A stretch of DNA of 64,000 nt from Belliella alkalica. GTDB lineage: Bacteria > Bacteroidota > Bacteroidia > Cytophagales > Cyclobacteriaceae. The notes below the pieces were generated by a model that had not been told where the DNA came from, did no database searches, and saw only the letters and a program-made list of their open reading frames with translations. The stretch lies in assembly GCF_022549785.1 (NCBI RefSeq), contig NZ_JAKZGO010000005.1, forward strand, positions 50,440 to 114,439, in the 5' to 3' direction. Of this stretch, positions 25,532-35,085 are shown piece by piece. A program made the translations under genes and the position numbers. Within the stretch, counting starts at the first letter, position 1. Each line of letters starts with the position of its first letter.

Positions 25532-27061
25532 TTACTTTACCCTATCATTTTTGGCTTTTTCTACAGCATAACTCCCTACGTTTCTACCCTGCTCTATTCC
25601 CACTTCTGCATCAAATCGGTAATGGATTCCACCATAGACCCGAGACATCGCTGCTTCTTCGGCATATTTGTTAAACATACTTTGATCTTCAGGAAAGAAA
25701 TAGGACAGGACTACAGCGCCCGCAGCCGAAAAAGTACTGTGCCCAGAAGTATAGGCTGGAAAATTGGGAGTACCCAAAATGGTCTTGAACCCAGGGATAG
25801 TCTGAATAGGTCTTGGATAATGATAGTAGTATTTTGCATCCCAACAACTGATTCCTGCATCTACAATAGCCGTATTCATATAAGCAAAAACCTTTGCAGA
25901 GCGAAGAGGGTTAAGCTTGTTTTTGACAATTGCTTCCTTTGCAAATTTATTCCAATGTCCCGGAGGTGTATAGGTACCGAGTCCATCTTGCCACCAATTT
26001 GCGATTTTTCTTTGCTCCACAGTCAGATTATTCGCAAACCTTTTTAGTTCCTCTGCATCCTTGTTGAATTGATCAGATCCAGGAGCTGGAGGTGGGCCAG
26101 GACGTACTTCTTCCACATTTGACACATTCCACATTTTGACTTTCCCAAACAAAGGGGTTAGTCCCACAGGCCTTTTTGGTGATTCCATATTTTCCCAGGC
26201 CCAACCAAACCTTTCAAAGGCAGCATTTTTGATAGAATCAGACACTGGTTTTGGAGTTTGTGCCTTTGACATTCCATCGGTAGAAGCTCGCTGAAGCGCG
26301 ATTTTGGAGATTTCAGACCCAATCAATTCTCCTGCATCCAAGTCACTTTTGAAATTGATCCCAGCCTGAAGCATACTCCTAAGATGCTCTTGAAACAAGC
26401 CTTCCAAAAAATCTTTTTCCAAAGGAAACATGGCACTTAAGATATCTTTTGAAACTTTGGCAACCACTGCCCCATCGGAGGGAAATGAAGGTAGGTTGTT
26501 TTTGGAATAAGCCGGAATTATCCCCGAATCCTCTTGGTATGGTGAGTTTAGCTTAAATTTATATTTGCAATGCCAAGCAGCAACTAAGCCATCGAACTGG
26601 GCAACACTCAAATATGCCAATGCTCTGCTGGTATATGGAGGGTGTGCAAAAGGAAAAGCGGGAGGACCTTGTGGATTGGCTGGATTAGGCAATGTGTATG
26701 TTCCGTCTTCATTTGGCCCTGGAATTAGGTTATACTTCGCTGCCAACTCAAGCGCAATTTCATTCCATCTGATAATCGGATTGGACGTCCAGTATTCTAC
26801 TGCTTTGGTTTCGTCCTTGGTCATCGAAGACATGAGCAACTTAATATCATCCAACTCTTGTGCCCTACCAGTTTGAGGAGCTTCTAGTGCTATTTCCTCT
26901 ATATCACCCAAAAGAAATGTATTCATAAGACCACCATTTTCATCCAGTTCAGAAAAACTATAATCTTCAAATTCAAAATAAGATGGGGTCTCTTCGATGC
27001 ACGAAATATTGCAAAATCCCACAGTAAGCAAAATTGCTATAGAGGTTATATATTTATTCAT
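25532..27061 (-). CDS. PAP2 / vanadium-haloperoxidase-like lipoprotein
   Basis: 509 residues. The N-terminus is a lipoprotein signal (LLTVGFCNISC). The three PAP2/haloperoxidase motifs are intact at the C-terminus: K410-x6-R417-P418, S439-G-H441 and S473-R-x5-H480-x3-D484. These residues bind phosphate or vanadate. Bacteroidota homologues are usually annotated as PAP2 phosphatases or vanadium-dependent haloperoxidases; the sequence does not decide between them. Export to the periplasm or cell surface is likely. It follows the outer-membrane protein gene by seven bases in one transcript. Confidence 0.83.
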   Translation of the reverse strand: MNKYITSIAILLTVGFCNISCIEETPSYFEFEDYSFSELDENGGLMNTFLLGDIEEIALEAPQTGRAQELDDIKLLMSSMTKDETKAVEYWTSNPIIRWNEIALELAAKYNLIPGPNEDGTYTLPNPANPQGPPAFPFAHPPYTSRALAYLSVAQFDGLVAAWHCKYKFKLNSPYQEDSGIIPAYSKNNLPSFPSDGAVVAKVSKDILSAMFPLEKDFLEGLFQEHLRSMLQAGINFKSDLDAGELIGSEISKIALQRASTDGMSKAQTPKPVSDSIKNAAFERFGWAWENMESPKRPVGLTPLFGKVKMWNVSNVEEVRPGPPPAPGSDQFNKDAEELKRFANNLTVEQRKIANWWQDGLGTYTPPGHWNKFAKEAIVKNKLNPLRSAKVFAYMNTAIVDAGISCWDAKYYYHYPRPIQTIPGFKTILGTPNFPAYTSGHSTFSAAGAVVLSYFFPEDQSMFNKYAEEAAMSRVYGGIHYRFDAEVGIEQGRNVGSYAVEKAKNDRVK

Positions 27062-27068
27062 AATGATT

Positions 27069-27995
27069 TCACTTTTTAGTTAATTCCAATTGATAAGTCA
27101 GTCCCAATCCAAGAGAAGAGAATTGACCCATATTTCTCCCTCCTACTGCATAGTTGTAATAGGCGAGTACTCCTAGTCCTTGTCGGCCCTTGATGTAATA
27201 TTGAGCCCATGCACCGACTTGGCTGACCTCCATCTTGTTGGTAGGTTGGGGTGCATTATAAGCCCTTATGTCGTCCCCGGAAAGGCAATTGAGCAATTGA
27301 TAAGTGGCCTCTAGCCTCAATTGATTTTCCAAAAACCAGTAACCTATAGCTGCGTGAAAATTAAAAGCATCAGGCACGTTCATAAATTGAGAGTAAACAC
27401 TTCCATTTTGGTAATAGTAATTCCGTTCAATCTCAGTTTGTCCTCTTTTGAGATATGCAATAGAGGATCGAAAGACCAGTCCATTATCCATTTTATATCC
27501 AGCAATAGCCCGCAAACCTAATTCAGGAGCTCCAAAACCTAAACTAAAAGGCATGTAGTCCGAAAGATAATTGCCGACAGGACGGCTATAATGTAAATTA
27601 GTAAGGAAGAGTAATCTACCACCGGTGATTCTTTTTTGAAGCCACTCTACTTTAGCAGAAACACTAAGATCCTGAATTCCAGATTGGCCAACCTGAGTTC
27701 CACCTGAGGCTTTTGTCGCGATATAAGGGAGGCTTGCTATAATATTAACTTTGCTTGTCAATCCCAATGCTATCATGGGCATGCCCATTTGTCTTGTCAA
27801 AGTTCCAATGTTTGCATTTTCTCTGAGTCTGGTTCCTTCCCAGTATTTATCCCAAGTGGAATGTTCATAAATCAGGGCTATACAAATCTCATTTTTACCC
27901 ATCATTACTTCATCCCAGGGTGTTTGTGCATTGCTTTTGAATTGAACAAAAAATGACATAATCAATCCAAGGATTATTGGTAGTGATTTATTCAT
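27069..27995 (-). CDS. Outer-membrane beta-barrel-like protein
   Basis: 308 residues with a signal peptide ending near SNAQ. The rest alternates short polar and aromatic beta strands and ends with SLGLGLTYQLEL, typical of outer-membrane barrels. No named family is recognised. It is the first gene of a two-gene operon with the PAP2/haloperoxidase-like lipoprotein, suggesting the two act together at the outer membrane. Function unknown. Confidence 0.72.
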   Translation of the reverse strand: MNKSLPIILGLIMSFFVQFKSNAQTPWDEVMMGKNEICIALIYEHSTWDKYWEGTRLRENANIGTLTRQMGMPMIALGLTSKVNIIASLPYIATKASGGTQVGQSGIQDLSVSAKVEWLQKRITGGRLLFLTNLHYSRPVGNYLSDYMPFSLGFGAPELGLRAIAGYKMDNGLVFRSSIAYLKRGQTEIERNYYYQNGSVYSQFMNVPDAFNFHAAIGYWFLENQLRLEATYQLLNCLSGDDIRAYNAPQPTNKMEVSQVGAWAQYYIKGRQGLGVLAYYNYAVGGRNMGQFSSLGLGLTYQLELTKK

Positions 27996-28664
27996 ATTGA
28001 TATTTTAATAAAGCTTTATAAATGTTTGAATTCTGAAAAATCAAATACGGATATACGGAACTTTGCCACTAACTAAAAAAAAGCCTGATTTAGCTTAGAT
28101 CCGATATTAATTGATATTAGATACTCATGGATATTGAACATAAGCAAGCAATCAACCTTGGAATTAAAGCTACTGGCAAAGAAGCGTATAATCATAAAAT
28201 CAAACCATGTCAGAATTGGAATCTTGGAGGCTGTCCAAAAAGCAAAACCAATTTCCCTAAGCTCAAATGATGCATTGAAATCAACTTACTAAACTCTCCT
28301 GCTCGTGTATTTGCGGAAATCTTGAATAATCAAGCCACAAAGGCACGGAAAAGCAAAGAGCTTTAAGCTGAAACTAACATTACTTGGGAATAAAATTTAT
28401 GGAATCACTGATGGGACAGCCTTCAAGATTGATTAAAATCATACCTAAGTCTTTGATTCATATTTCCACCGAATCGGAAAAATCAATCAAAAAAAACCTA
28501 AGAATGAAAGTCTTACTTCATTTAGAAAATCAAAACACGCACTACATCAGCTATCAATCCATGTCCAACAAACCCCTTTGAAAAAACATAGATTTGATAC
28601 ACTAATACTGCAATACTGTTTTGTGAATAACTAAATGAAATAACCAAAATGAATGGCTTAAAAA
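27996..28664. other. 669-base gene-free region with decayed repeats
   Basis: No convincing gene. It holds copy B of the dispersed repeat (28106-28201), GGAGGCTGTCC at 28226-28236 facing GGACAGCC at 28414-28421 as a possible pair of IS end remnants, and a stretch (about 28335-28365) like the CACAAAGG intergenic repeats of Cytophagales. A 65-codon open frame at 28384-28581 has no recognisable features. Confidence 0.6.
28106..28201. repeat. Dispersed repeat, copy B (pair with 13381-13466)
   Basis: ATTAATTGATATTAGATA at the left and CTACTGGCAAAGAAGCGTAT with TCATAAAATC at the right match copy A at 13381; the middle part differs by several bases and a length change. Confidence 0.75.
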
Positions 28665-29204
28665 TCAAACAAGCTCTGGAGGAGGAGTGTGATTACTCAG
28701 ATACAAATCATTATAAGTCGAAAAAATAAACCCTATGTATTTTCTTTCTTCTTCCAGCACCAATGGAACAACAAATTCTTGATTTGGTTTTGTGTAATCC
28801 TTGATGAAAATTTTGGACAGTAAAGAATTGCCGTTTTCAGAAGGTATTTCATCCGAAACCAATGAAGCTATCCATTTTTTCACAACCGAGTCCAGCTTGT
28901 TTTTGGCAGTATCTGGAACATAGATAACCCGCAAAGTATCATTGGCATACCTTTGCTTGACTGCCCGATAATTTTGTCCATCTTTCTCAAATGTAGTGTT
29001 GGTAGTCTGAAATTCGTCTTGGTCTGCCATGTATGGAACAGAAATAGGAATCTCCATGATCTCTTCCTCTATTTCATCTGTATCGAAAATCTTCTCTGTC
29101 CACAGAGATTCAAGTTGAAACGAAAATGTATAATAAAAACCATAGTAGCCGAAATGGTACAAAGCAAAAACGCTTAAAAGTAATATGGCTAAAATTTTTC
29201 TCAA
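28665..29204 (-). CDS. Membrane-anchored protein of unknown function
   Basis: 179 residues. An N-terminal hydrophobic segment (about 4-28, rich in Tyr/Phe towards its end) acts as a signal anchor; the remainder is a soluble periplasmic domain with no recognised motif. It ends close to the repeat-rich gap and is preceded by a small membrane protein gene in the same direction. Unknown; possibly a conserved Bacteroidota protein. Confidence 0.65.
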   Translation of the reverse strand: MRKILAILLLSVFALYHFGYYGFYYTFSFQLESLWTEKIFDTDEIEEEIMEIPISVPYMADQDEFQTTNTTFEKDGQNYRAVKQRYANDTLRVIYVPDTAKNKLDSVVKKWIASLVSDEIPSENGNSLLSKIFIKDYTKPNQEFVVPLVLEEERKYIGFIFSTYNDLYLSNHTPPPELV

Positions 29205-29261
29205 CTTTATTAGTTATTTGGGTCTTTAAAATTAGCAAAATTTAAGTGAAACAAAAGAAAC

Positions 29262-29453
29262 TCAAATAATTTTATTTACAAACATCAAAAAGGCCAATAT
29301 TAATAATGACAGACCATACACTTTCAACACTTTCAACCTATTAAACCTATCCAGAAACCAAAGTACCAAAACAGGCTTATAAAGTCCAAGAATTAAGGAA
29401 AGGATACTACCTATAGTTAGAATTTGTAATAAAAGGTGAATGGCATCTTTCAT
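29262..29453 (-). CDS. Small two-helix membrane protein
   Basis: 63 residues with two hydrophobic helices (about 5-32 and 45-62) joined by a basic loop (FLDRFNRLKVLK). No opposite-strand gene competes for this region. It resembles small Bacteroidota membrane proteins of unknown role. Moderate confidence because of length. Confidence 0.5.
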   Translation of the reverse strand: MKDAIHLLLQILTIGSILSLILGLYKPVLVLWFLDRFNRLKVLKVYGLSLLILAFLMFVNKII

Positions 29454-29473
29454 GTGTTTATAATTTGTTTTTC

Positions 29474-29560
29474 AGAGGTCATCCCGATTGGTCGGGACAG
29501 GCTATGGAATCTCGCATGGTTGATAATCATCCCAGTGTGTGACGTTCTTCGTCATGCTTG
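29474..29560. repeat. Intergenic palindromic repeat element
   Basis: CCCGA-TTGG-TCGGG at 29483-29496 and TGACG-TTCTT-CGTCA at 29540-29554 form two small perfect hairpins within GC-richer DNA than its flanks. The GTCATCCCGA style is common in extragenic repeats of this group. No coding. Confidence 0.5.
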
Positions 29561-29635
29561 ATTTCATATGATTTTAAACCAATTGTTATTTCTCCTAAAC
29601 CTACTTTGATCTTCGGGAAAAACTAGAACATAAAC

Positions 29636-29665
29636 AAAAAAAGGAACCTCCTTGCGGAAGTTCCT
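29636..29665 (-). terminator. Intrinsic terminator of the rimP-nusA-infB operon
   Basis: On the minus strand AGGAACTTCC-GCAA-GGAGGTTCCT followed by a run of T; a ten-base stem with G-T pairing, 22 bases after the infB stop. Confidence 0.92.
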
Positions 29666-29686
29666 CTGATATGGTTAATAGTTATC

Positions 29687-32600
29687 CTATTTCTTACGCT
29701 TGATCTCTTGCATAGTGTAACCTTCGATGGTGTCATCTACTAAGATGTCATTAAACTTCTTGATTGAAATACCACATTCGTAGCCAGCTTTCACTTCAGA
29801 TACATCGTCCTTGAATCTCTTCAATTGATCGATTTCTCCATCATGAACCACAATACCATCACGTATTACTCTTATCTTATTCTTACGAGTAATGAACCCA
29901 TCAGTAACATAAGAACCAGCGACAGTACCAATTTTAGAGATTTTGAATATTTCTCTCACTTGGATATTACCAGTGATGATTTCTTCAAATTCTGGCTCAA
30001 GCATTCCCTCGATAGCATCTTTGATTTGATTGATCGCATCGTAGATGATAGAGTAATGTCTGATTTCGATTTCTTCCTGTTCGGCGATTTTCTTCGCATT
30101 CGGAGAAGGTCTTACCTGGAAACCGATGATGATCGCATCGGAAGCCGAAGCTAACAATACATCTGATTCAGAAATCTGACCAACACCCTTGTGTATGATA
30201 TTGACAGACACTTCATCTTTCGATAGCTTCAACAAGGAATCGGAAAGTGCTTCTACTGAACCATCCACATCACCTTTGATAATGATATTGAGTTCCTTAA
30301 AGCTACCGATAGCCAATCTACGTCCAATTTCATCAAGTGTGATGTGTTTCTTGGTACGCATACTTTGCTCTCTTTGGATCTGCTCCCTTGAGTTGGCAAT
30401 CTCTCTAGCCTCTCTCTCGGTATCATAAACTTTGAATGTATCACCAGCTTGTGGTGCTCCACTAAGTCCCAATACCTGAACAGGAGTAGAAGGTCCAGCT
30501 TCTTTCAGTTTTTTACCTTTATGGTCAAACATCGCCTTCACCTTACCATAATGCTGACCTGCAAGCATCACATCACCTACTTTAAGCGTACCAGCCTGAA
30601 CCATCACTGTGGTCACATAACCTCTACCCTTATCTAAGGATGCTTCTACTACAGTACCTACCGCATTTTTGTCAGGATTCGCTGTCAGCTCAAGAACTTC
30701 AGCTTCAAGCAATACTTTTTCAAGTAGTTCGTCTATACCTGTACCTACTTTTGCAGAGATATCTTGGGACTGATATTTACCACCCCATTCTTCTACTAAT
30801 AGGTTCATATTTGCCAATTGCTCCTTAATCTTGTTAGGATTTGCATTTGGTTTATCAATTTTGTTGATAGCAAAAATCATTGGAACACCAGCTACTTGCG
30901 CGTGGTTGATTGCTTCTTTGGTCTGAGGCATGATATCATCATCCGCAGCCACTACGATAATCGCAACATCAGTGATTTTCGCACCTCTAGCTCTCATCGC
31001 TGTAAATGCTTCGTGACCTGGTGTATCAAGGAAAGCGATTTTTTCACCAGTACTCGTCATTACGTCATAAGCTCCGATATGCTGGGTGATTCCACCTGCT
31101 TCATCATCAGTAACCTTTGCCCTTCTAATAAAATCAAGAAGGGAAGTCTTACCATGATCGACGTGACCCATTATCGTCACAATCGGTGCTCTAGTAACTA
31201 GATCCTCTGGATTATCTACTTCTACTATTGTATTTTCCTCTTCATCAGATTTGGTAAATTCAACTTCAAAGTCAAATTCATCAGCGATGATTGTAATTGC
31301 TTCAGCATCCAATCTTTGATTGATTGACACAAACATACCAAGAGACATACAAGTCGAAATAACTTGGTTTACCGAAACATCCATCAATGAAGCTAGGTCA
31401 TTTGCAGAGATAAACTCAGTAACTTTAAGGATTTTGTTTTCTTCAAAGCCCTCCTCAGTATCTCTACTTCTCTCAGCTTTTTTGTCTCTTCTGTTTTTAC
31501 CTTTTCCTCCACCAGACTTACCACCTTGCAATCTAGCAAGAGTTTGTTTGATTTGATCTTGGATTTCTTTTTGAGTAGGCTCAGCTTTTTGAACTCTTCC
31601 TCCAGCGTGTCCACCTTGTCCCGGTCTGCCACCTTGCCCAGGTCTTCCCTGAGGACTTCTTCTCTCTCTTTGGTTTGGTCCACCACCAGCTCTGTGCCCA
31701 CCTTGTGGTTGTCCAGCTGGTTTATTTGCACCAGGAGTGTTTGCGCCTGGTTTGGCAGCATCCCCACCTGGAGTATTTTTATCTATTCTCTTACGAACTC
31801 TTTTTTTCTTGTCCTTATTCCTCTCATCAGAAGAGGCTACAGGCTTCCCTTTTTTCTTTGGACGATCTGTAGGCAATTCTATTTTACCCAATACAGTCAA
31901 ACCTTTCAAAGAATCTGCTTTAGCAGCAATCACTTGCTGTGGCTCTGCCTCAACCTTTACAGTAGGAGGTGTTGGCTTTGGAGCTTCTTTTCTTGGTTCT
32001 TCTTTTTTCGGAGAAGAATCTTTTGAAAAAGGTTTTTGCGATTGTTGATGCGTAGAAACAGGTTTTTGTGATTTAGCGTTGTCTTGTTGCTGAGGCTTCA
32101 CAGCCTGAGTTGGTTTTTCTACTTTAGCTTCAACCTTCGGAGCTTCCTCCTTTTTAGGTTCTGGCTTCACTTCTTGCTTTGGTTTTTCCTCAGCTTTAGG
32201 CTCCACTTTCGCCTCTACTTTTGGAGTAGGTGCTGGTGTAGGAGTTGGTGCTGGTGCTGGCTTTGGAGAAAGATCAATTTTTCCCAATACCTTTATCCCA
32301 GGTAATTTTGGCGCTTCTGCAGCAACTTTTGGCTCTTCCTTTTGTTCTTCTTTAGGCTTTTCGGGCGCAGGTGAAGGTGCAGGGGTTGGCGTTGGAGTTG
32401 GCTTCACAGCTTCCACTTTTTTCTCTTCTTTTACTGGCTCAGGCTTAGACTCTTCACGAGCTTCTGACTCCGCCTCTATAGTAAAAGTCTCATGATGACG
32501 TTTACCTATTGATAGGTGTGATGCCTCTTCCTTCTCTTGGGCAGAGGACTTAAATTCTTTGGCCAGCACACTAAATTGATCTATGCTGATCTTCGAATTT

Positions 32601-32713
32601 GGATTATTTTCGACTTCAACGCCCTTTTTAGCCATAGATTCCACAATCGTAGCTATTCCTACGTTGAGTTTTCTGGCGACTTGGCCAAGTCTCATCATTT
32701 TTTCTTCTGACAT
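29687..32713 (-). CDS. infB: Translation initiation factor IF-2
   Basis: 1008 residues. The N-terminal ~65 residues form an IF2_N domain ([20 protein letters not shown]). Residues ~70-430 are a Pro/Lys/Glu/Ala and then Gly-rich low-complexity linker, longer than in E. coli. The GTPase domain has G1 [10 protein letters not shown]3 DTPGHEAF and G4 NKID, and the C-terminal domains bind fMet-tRNA. IF-2 places initiator tRNA on the 30S subunit and promotes subunit joining. Last gene of rimP-nusA-infB, 67 bases after nusA. Confidence 0.97.
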   Translation of the reverse strand: MSEEKMMRLGQVARKLNVGIATIVESMAKKGVEVENNPNSKISIDQFSVLAKEFKSSAQEKEEASHLSIGKRHHETFTIEAESEAREESKPEPVKEEKKVEAVKPTPTPTPAPSPAPEKPKEEQKEEPKVAAEAPKLPGIKVLGKIDLSPKPAPAPTPTPAPTPKVEAKVEPKAEEKPKQEVKPEPKKEEAPKVEAKVEKPTQAVKPQQQDNAKSQKPVSTHQQSQKPFSKDSSPKKEEPRKEAPKPTPPTVKVEAEPQQVIAAKADSLKGLTVLGKIELPTDRPKKKGKPVASSDERNKDKKKRVRKRIDKNTPGGDAAKPGANTPGANKPAGQPQGGHRAGGGPNQRERRSPQGRPGQGGRPGQGGHAGGRVQKAEPTQKEIQDQIKQTLARLQGGKSGGGKGKNRRDKKAERSRDTEEGFEENKILKVTEFISANDLASLMDVSVNQVISTCMSLGMFVSINQRLDAEAITIIADEFDFEVEFTKSDEEENTIVEVDNPEDLVTRAPIVTIMGHVDHGKTSLLDFIRRAKVTDDEAGGITQHIGAYDVMTSTGEKIAFLDTPGHEAFTAMRARGAKITDVAIIVVAADDDIMPQTKEAINHAQVAGVPMIFAINKIDKPNANPNKIKEQLANMNLLVEEWGGKYQSQDISAKVGTGIDELLEKVLLEAEVLELTANPDKNAVGTVVEASLDKGRGYVTTVMVQAGTLKVGDVMLAGQHYGKVKAMFDHKGKKLKEAGPSTPVQVLGLSGAPQAGDTFKVYDTEREAREIANSREQIQREQSMRTKKHITLDEIGRRLAIGSFKELNIIIKGDVDGSVEALSDSLLKLSKDEVSVNIIHKGVGQISESDVLLASASDAIIIGFQVRPSPNAKKIAEQEEIEIRHYSIIYDAINQIKDAIEGMLEPEFEEIITGNIQVREIFKISKIGTVAGSYVTDGFITRKNKIRVIRDGIVVHDGEIDQLKRFKDDVSEVKAGYECGISIKKFNDILVDDTIEGYTMQEIKRKK

Positions 32714-32780
32714 ACGCTAAAAACCTCTTTCTAATTCTTTGGCAAATATAAGACCTATATTTGGGTAAATTGGTCTTTAT

Positions 32781-34028
32781 TTATTGTTCAAATTCCTGTT
32801 TTAATATTTTGAAGATATCTTCAATAGTCTCTTCCTCAAGCTCGGTACGTCTCAAGAGGTCTTCTTTTGATAAGGAAAGTACACTTTTGGCAGTATCCAA
32901 ACCTGTCTTTTTCAACTCATCAATCACCCAACTTTCGATTTCATCACCGAATTCGTCAAGAACCACATCTTCTTCATCTTCATATTCACTCAATTCTCTA
33001 AATACATCAATCTCGTATCCAACCAATCTACTTGCAAGACGGATATTGAATCCACCCTTACCGATAGCCATGGATACTTGATCTGGCTTCATAAAAACTG
33101 AGATCCTTTTCTTCTCATGATCCGCCTGGATCGAAGAAACTTTTGCCGGGCTCAAAGCTCGCGACACATATAAATCAAGATTATCGGTGAAATTAATCAC
33201 ATCGATATTCTCATTTTGCAACTCTCTAACTACTGCATGGATTCTGCTCCCCTTCATTCCGACACAAGCTCCTACTGGATCAATTCTGTCGTCATAAGAT
33301 TCGACAGCCACTTTCGCTCTTTCTCCTGGTTCTCTGACGATCTTTTTGATTGTAATCAATCCGTCAAAAACTTCTGGAACTTCATTTTCAAACAATCTTT
33401 CCAAGAAAATTGGAGACGTTCTAGACAGAATGATTCTAGGATTACCATTTACCATCTCCACCTTGTGGACAATAGCTCTTGCAGAGTCTCCTTTTCTAAA
33501 TCTATCTTTTGGAATCTGCTCGCCTTTAGGCAGGATAAGCTCATTTCCTTCTCCATCCATCAGCAAAACTTCCCTTCCGAGAATCTGATAAACTTCAGCA
33601 GAAATGATTTCTCCAACCAACTCTTCGTATTGATTGAATAGCAAATCTTTTTCAAGATCCTTGATCTTTTGGATCAAAGTCTGTCTTGCCATCATGACAG
33701 CCCTACGACCAAAATCTTCCAATTCAATTTTTTCGTACACCTCTTCGCCAACTTCAAAATCAGGCTCGATCTTTTGTGCATCTGTAAGGCTTATTTTGTC
33801 AAAATCCCAAATATCTTCAGAGTTGTCATCTACGATCTCTCTAATCCTTAATATTTCAAGATCACCTTTATCTGCATTGATTGTTACATCAAAATTCTCG
33901 TCGGTCTCGTACTTCTTGCGAATCATCGCTCTAAACACATCTTCGAGAATGCGAATCATCGTTGGTCGATCCACATTTTTTGATCTTGCAAATTCTGCAA
34001 ATGATTCTATAAGAACTTTAGCATCCAT
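32781..34028 (-). CDS. nusA: Transcription termination/antitermination factor NusA
   Basis: 415 residues. N-terminal RNA-polymerase-binding domain, S1 domain (~130-200), then two KH domains (VGACVGMKGSRIHAVVREL and SMAIGKGGFNIRLASRL). It ends soon after a short helical tail (TELEEETIEDIFKILKQEFE), so it has less of the acidic repeat region than E. coli NusA. It modulates pausing, termination and antitermination. Second gene of the operon, five bases after rimP. Confidence 0.96.
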   Translation of the reverse strand: MDAKVLIESFAEFARSKNVDRPTMIRILEDVFRAMIRKKYETDENFDVTINADKGDLEILRIREIVDDNSEDIWDFDKISLTDAQKIEPDFEVGEEVYEKIELEDFGRRAVMMARQTLIQKIKDLEKDLLFNQYEELVGEIISAEVYQILGREVLLMDGEGNELILPKGEQIPKDRFRKGDSARAIVHKVEMVNGNPRIILSRTSPIFLERLFENEVPEVFDGLITIKKIVREPGERAKVAVESYDDRIDPVGACVGMKGSRIHAVVRELQNENIDVINFTDNLDLYVSRALSPAKVSSIQADHEKKRISVFMKPDQVSMAIGKGGFNIRLASRLVGYEIDVFRELSEYEDEEDVVLDEFGDEIESWVIDELKKTGLDTAKSVLSLSKEDLLRRTELEEETIEDIFKILKQEFEQ

Positions 34029-34033
34029 TTTTT

Positions 34034-34504
34034 TTACTTAAAAGAGACTAGTACAATTGATTTCTTTATTTCTTCCAAAGGATATACAACTTCTTCTTCA
34101 GTAGCCTTTTTTCCTTTTTCTTTTTTGATCACCTTCAGTTTGATCTCTGAAGGATCCACCTGTAGAAGTTCCCCCTCAGTTTCCTTTCCATCAGTCAAGG
34201 TTACTTTGAGTTTTCTTCCAATATTTTTTACATATTGCCGTCTTGAATTGAGAGGATAATCCACACCTGGAGAAGAAACTTCAAGCACGTATGCATCTGC
34301 GAGCAATTCTTTGGCCTCTATCTCCTCACCAACTTGTCTACTTAAAAAGGCACAAGCATCAATACTAACACCTTTGTCAGCATCGATGAGGATTTTAAGT
34401 TGAGGTTTACTGCTGTTTTCGATAAGCTGAATGTCCACGATGAAATGTTCTTCATCAGGCAAATGCTTTTCTACAATTTCTTCAATAGTCTGTTTTAAAC
34501 TCAT
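34034..34504 (-). CDS. rimP: Ribosome maturation factor RimP
   Basis: 156 residues from the ATG at 34504 (MSLKQTIEEIVEKHL). An in-frame upstream ATG at 34549 would add 15 residues, but that stretch is occupied by a leader hairpin. The N-terminal alpha/beta domain has LKILIDADKGVSIDACAFLS and YVLEVSSPGVDYPL; a C-terminal SH3-like domain follows. RimP assists 30S assembly. First gene of the classic rimP-nusA-infB operon. Confidence 0.93.
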   Translation of the reverse strand: MSLKQTIEEIVEKHLPDEEHFIVDIQLIENSSKPQLKILIDADKGVSIDACAFLSRQVGEEIEAKELLADAYVLEVSSPGVDYPLNSRRQYVKNIGRKLKVTLTDGKETEGELLQVDPSEIKLKVIKKEKGKKATEEEVVYPLEEIKKSIVLVSFK

Positions 34505-34526
34505 ATTACAATTTACCATAATGAAA

Positions 34527-34546
34527 GAGGGGACTGTCGTCCCCTC
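34527..34546 (-). promoter_or_regulatory. Leader hairpin upstream of rimP-nusA-infB
   Basis: GAGGGGAC and GTCCCCTC form a perfect eight-base stem with a four-base loop. On the minus strand it is followed by TTTCATT and lies 22 bases before the rimP start. It may be a weak terminator, attenuator or RNA-stability element. Confidence 0.6.
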
Positions 34547-34568
34547 CATATATTCGGCTAATACGCTA

Positions 34569-34576
34569 CAAATTTA
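34569..34576 (-). promoter_or_regulatory. Promoter -7 element for rimP-nusA-infB
   Basis: The minus strand reads TAAATTTG, an exact TAnnTTTG match. A transcript starting about seven bases later would include the GAGGGGAC hairpin. The -33 box is not clear. Confidence 0.5.
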
Positions 34577-35085
34577 ACAAAATAATTCCCATAAAAAAAA
34601 GAGTGTTATTAAATCCTTTATTTTAAAGTATTTGAAAGCAATAAATCGAACCTTAAAATGTCCTTGAGTTTTTACAATTCATTTCTTGATTTGAGAAATC
34701 ATTACCACTCAAATTATAAAGGGAAGCTTTCTGATCAAATCTTCCAAACGGGCTTTTACAACAAATAGTCTTTAGACATGACAAAACCGAAGCCCTCAGA
34801 AGTCTCAAGTAAAGGGATAAAAAAAAACTTTATTGAAAAATGAACCTTTGGTATGTGAATTGTTAAGTGCAGGCAAACCTCTTGAATTTGCATCAATAAA
34901 AACCCTCTTAGCTTGATTACAAAAGGCTGTTTATGTCAAAGTGCAACAATGTTTTAAAAAAAAAGAATATTATGATAAGAAATTGCAATTAAGATAATAA
35001 TTTTGTCGTCCTGCGTTTCATGTTATGCATCTAGAATGCTAACTTTAACATATTCTCAAATATAAAATTCAACCAAAAAGACATA
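34577..35085. other. About 510-base intergenic region between divergent operons
   Basis: AT-rich spacer between the rimP operon (left) and mreB (right). I see no gene and no repeat shared with the rest of the window. TAATTTTG at 34998-35005 is a candidate -7 element for mreB. Confidence 0.5.
34998..35005 (+). promoter_or_regulatory. Candidate promoter -7 element for mreB operon
   Basis: TAATTTTG fits TAnnTTTG, 80 bases before the mreB ATG; no clear TTTG is spaced correctly upstream, so this is tentative. Confidence 0.4.

Noticed and set aside
28384..28581. 65-codon open frame in the repeat-rich gap
   Set aside because: It begins within a region of decayed repeats, has no domain, signal or promoter, and its Ser/Lys/Asn-rich composition matches non-coding AT-rich DNA.
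31526..32048. Several long open frames opposite infB
   Set aside because: They mirror the Pro/Lys/Glu-rich low-complexity linker of IF-2, whose codon bias keeps the other strand open; the products are Ser/Leu/Phe/Trp-rich nonsense.
34505..34549. Longer rimP start at 34549
   Set aside because: The added 15 residues are coded by the leader hairpin and do not match the usual RimP N-terminus.
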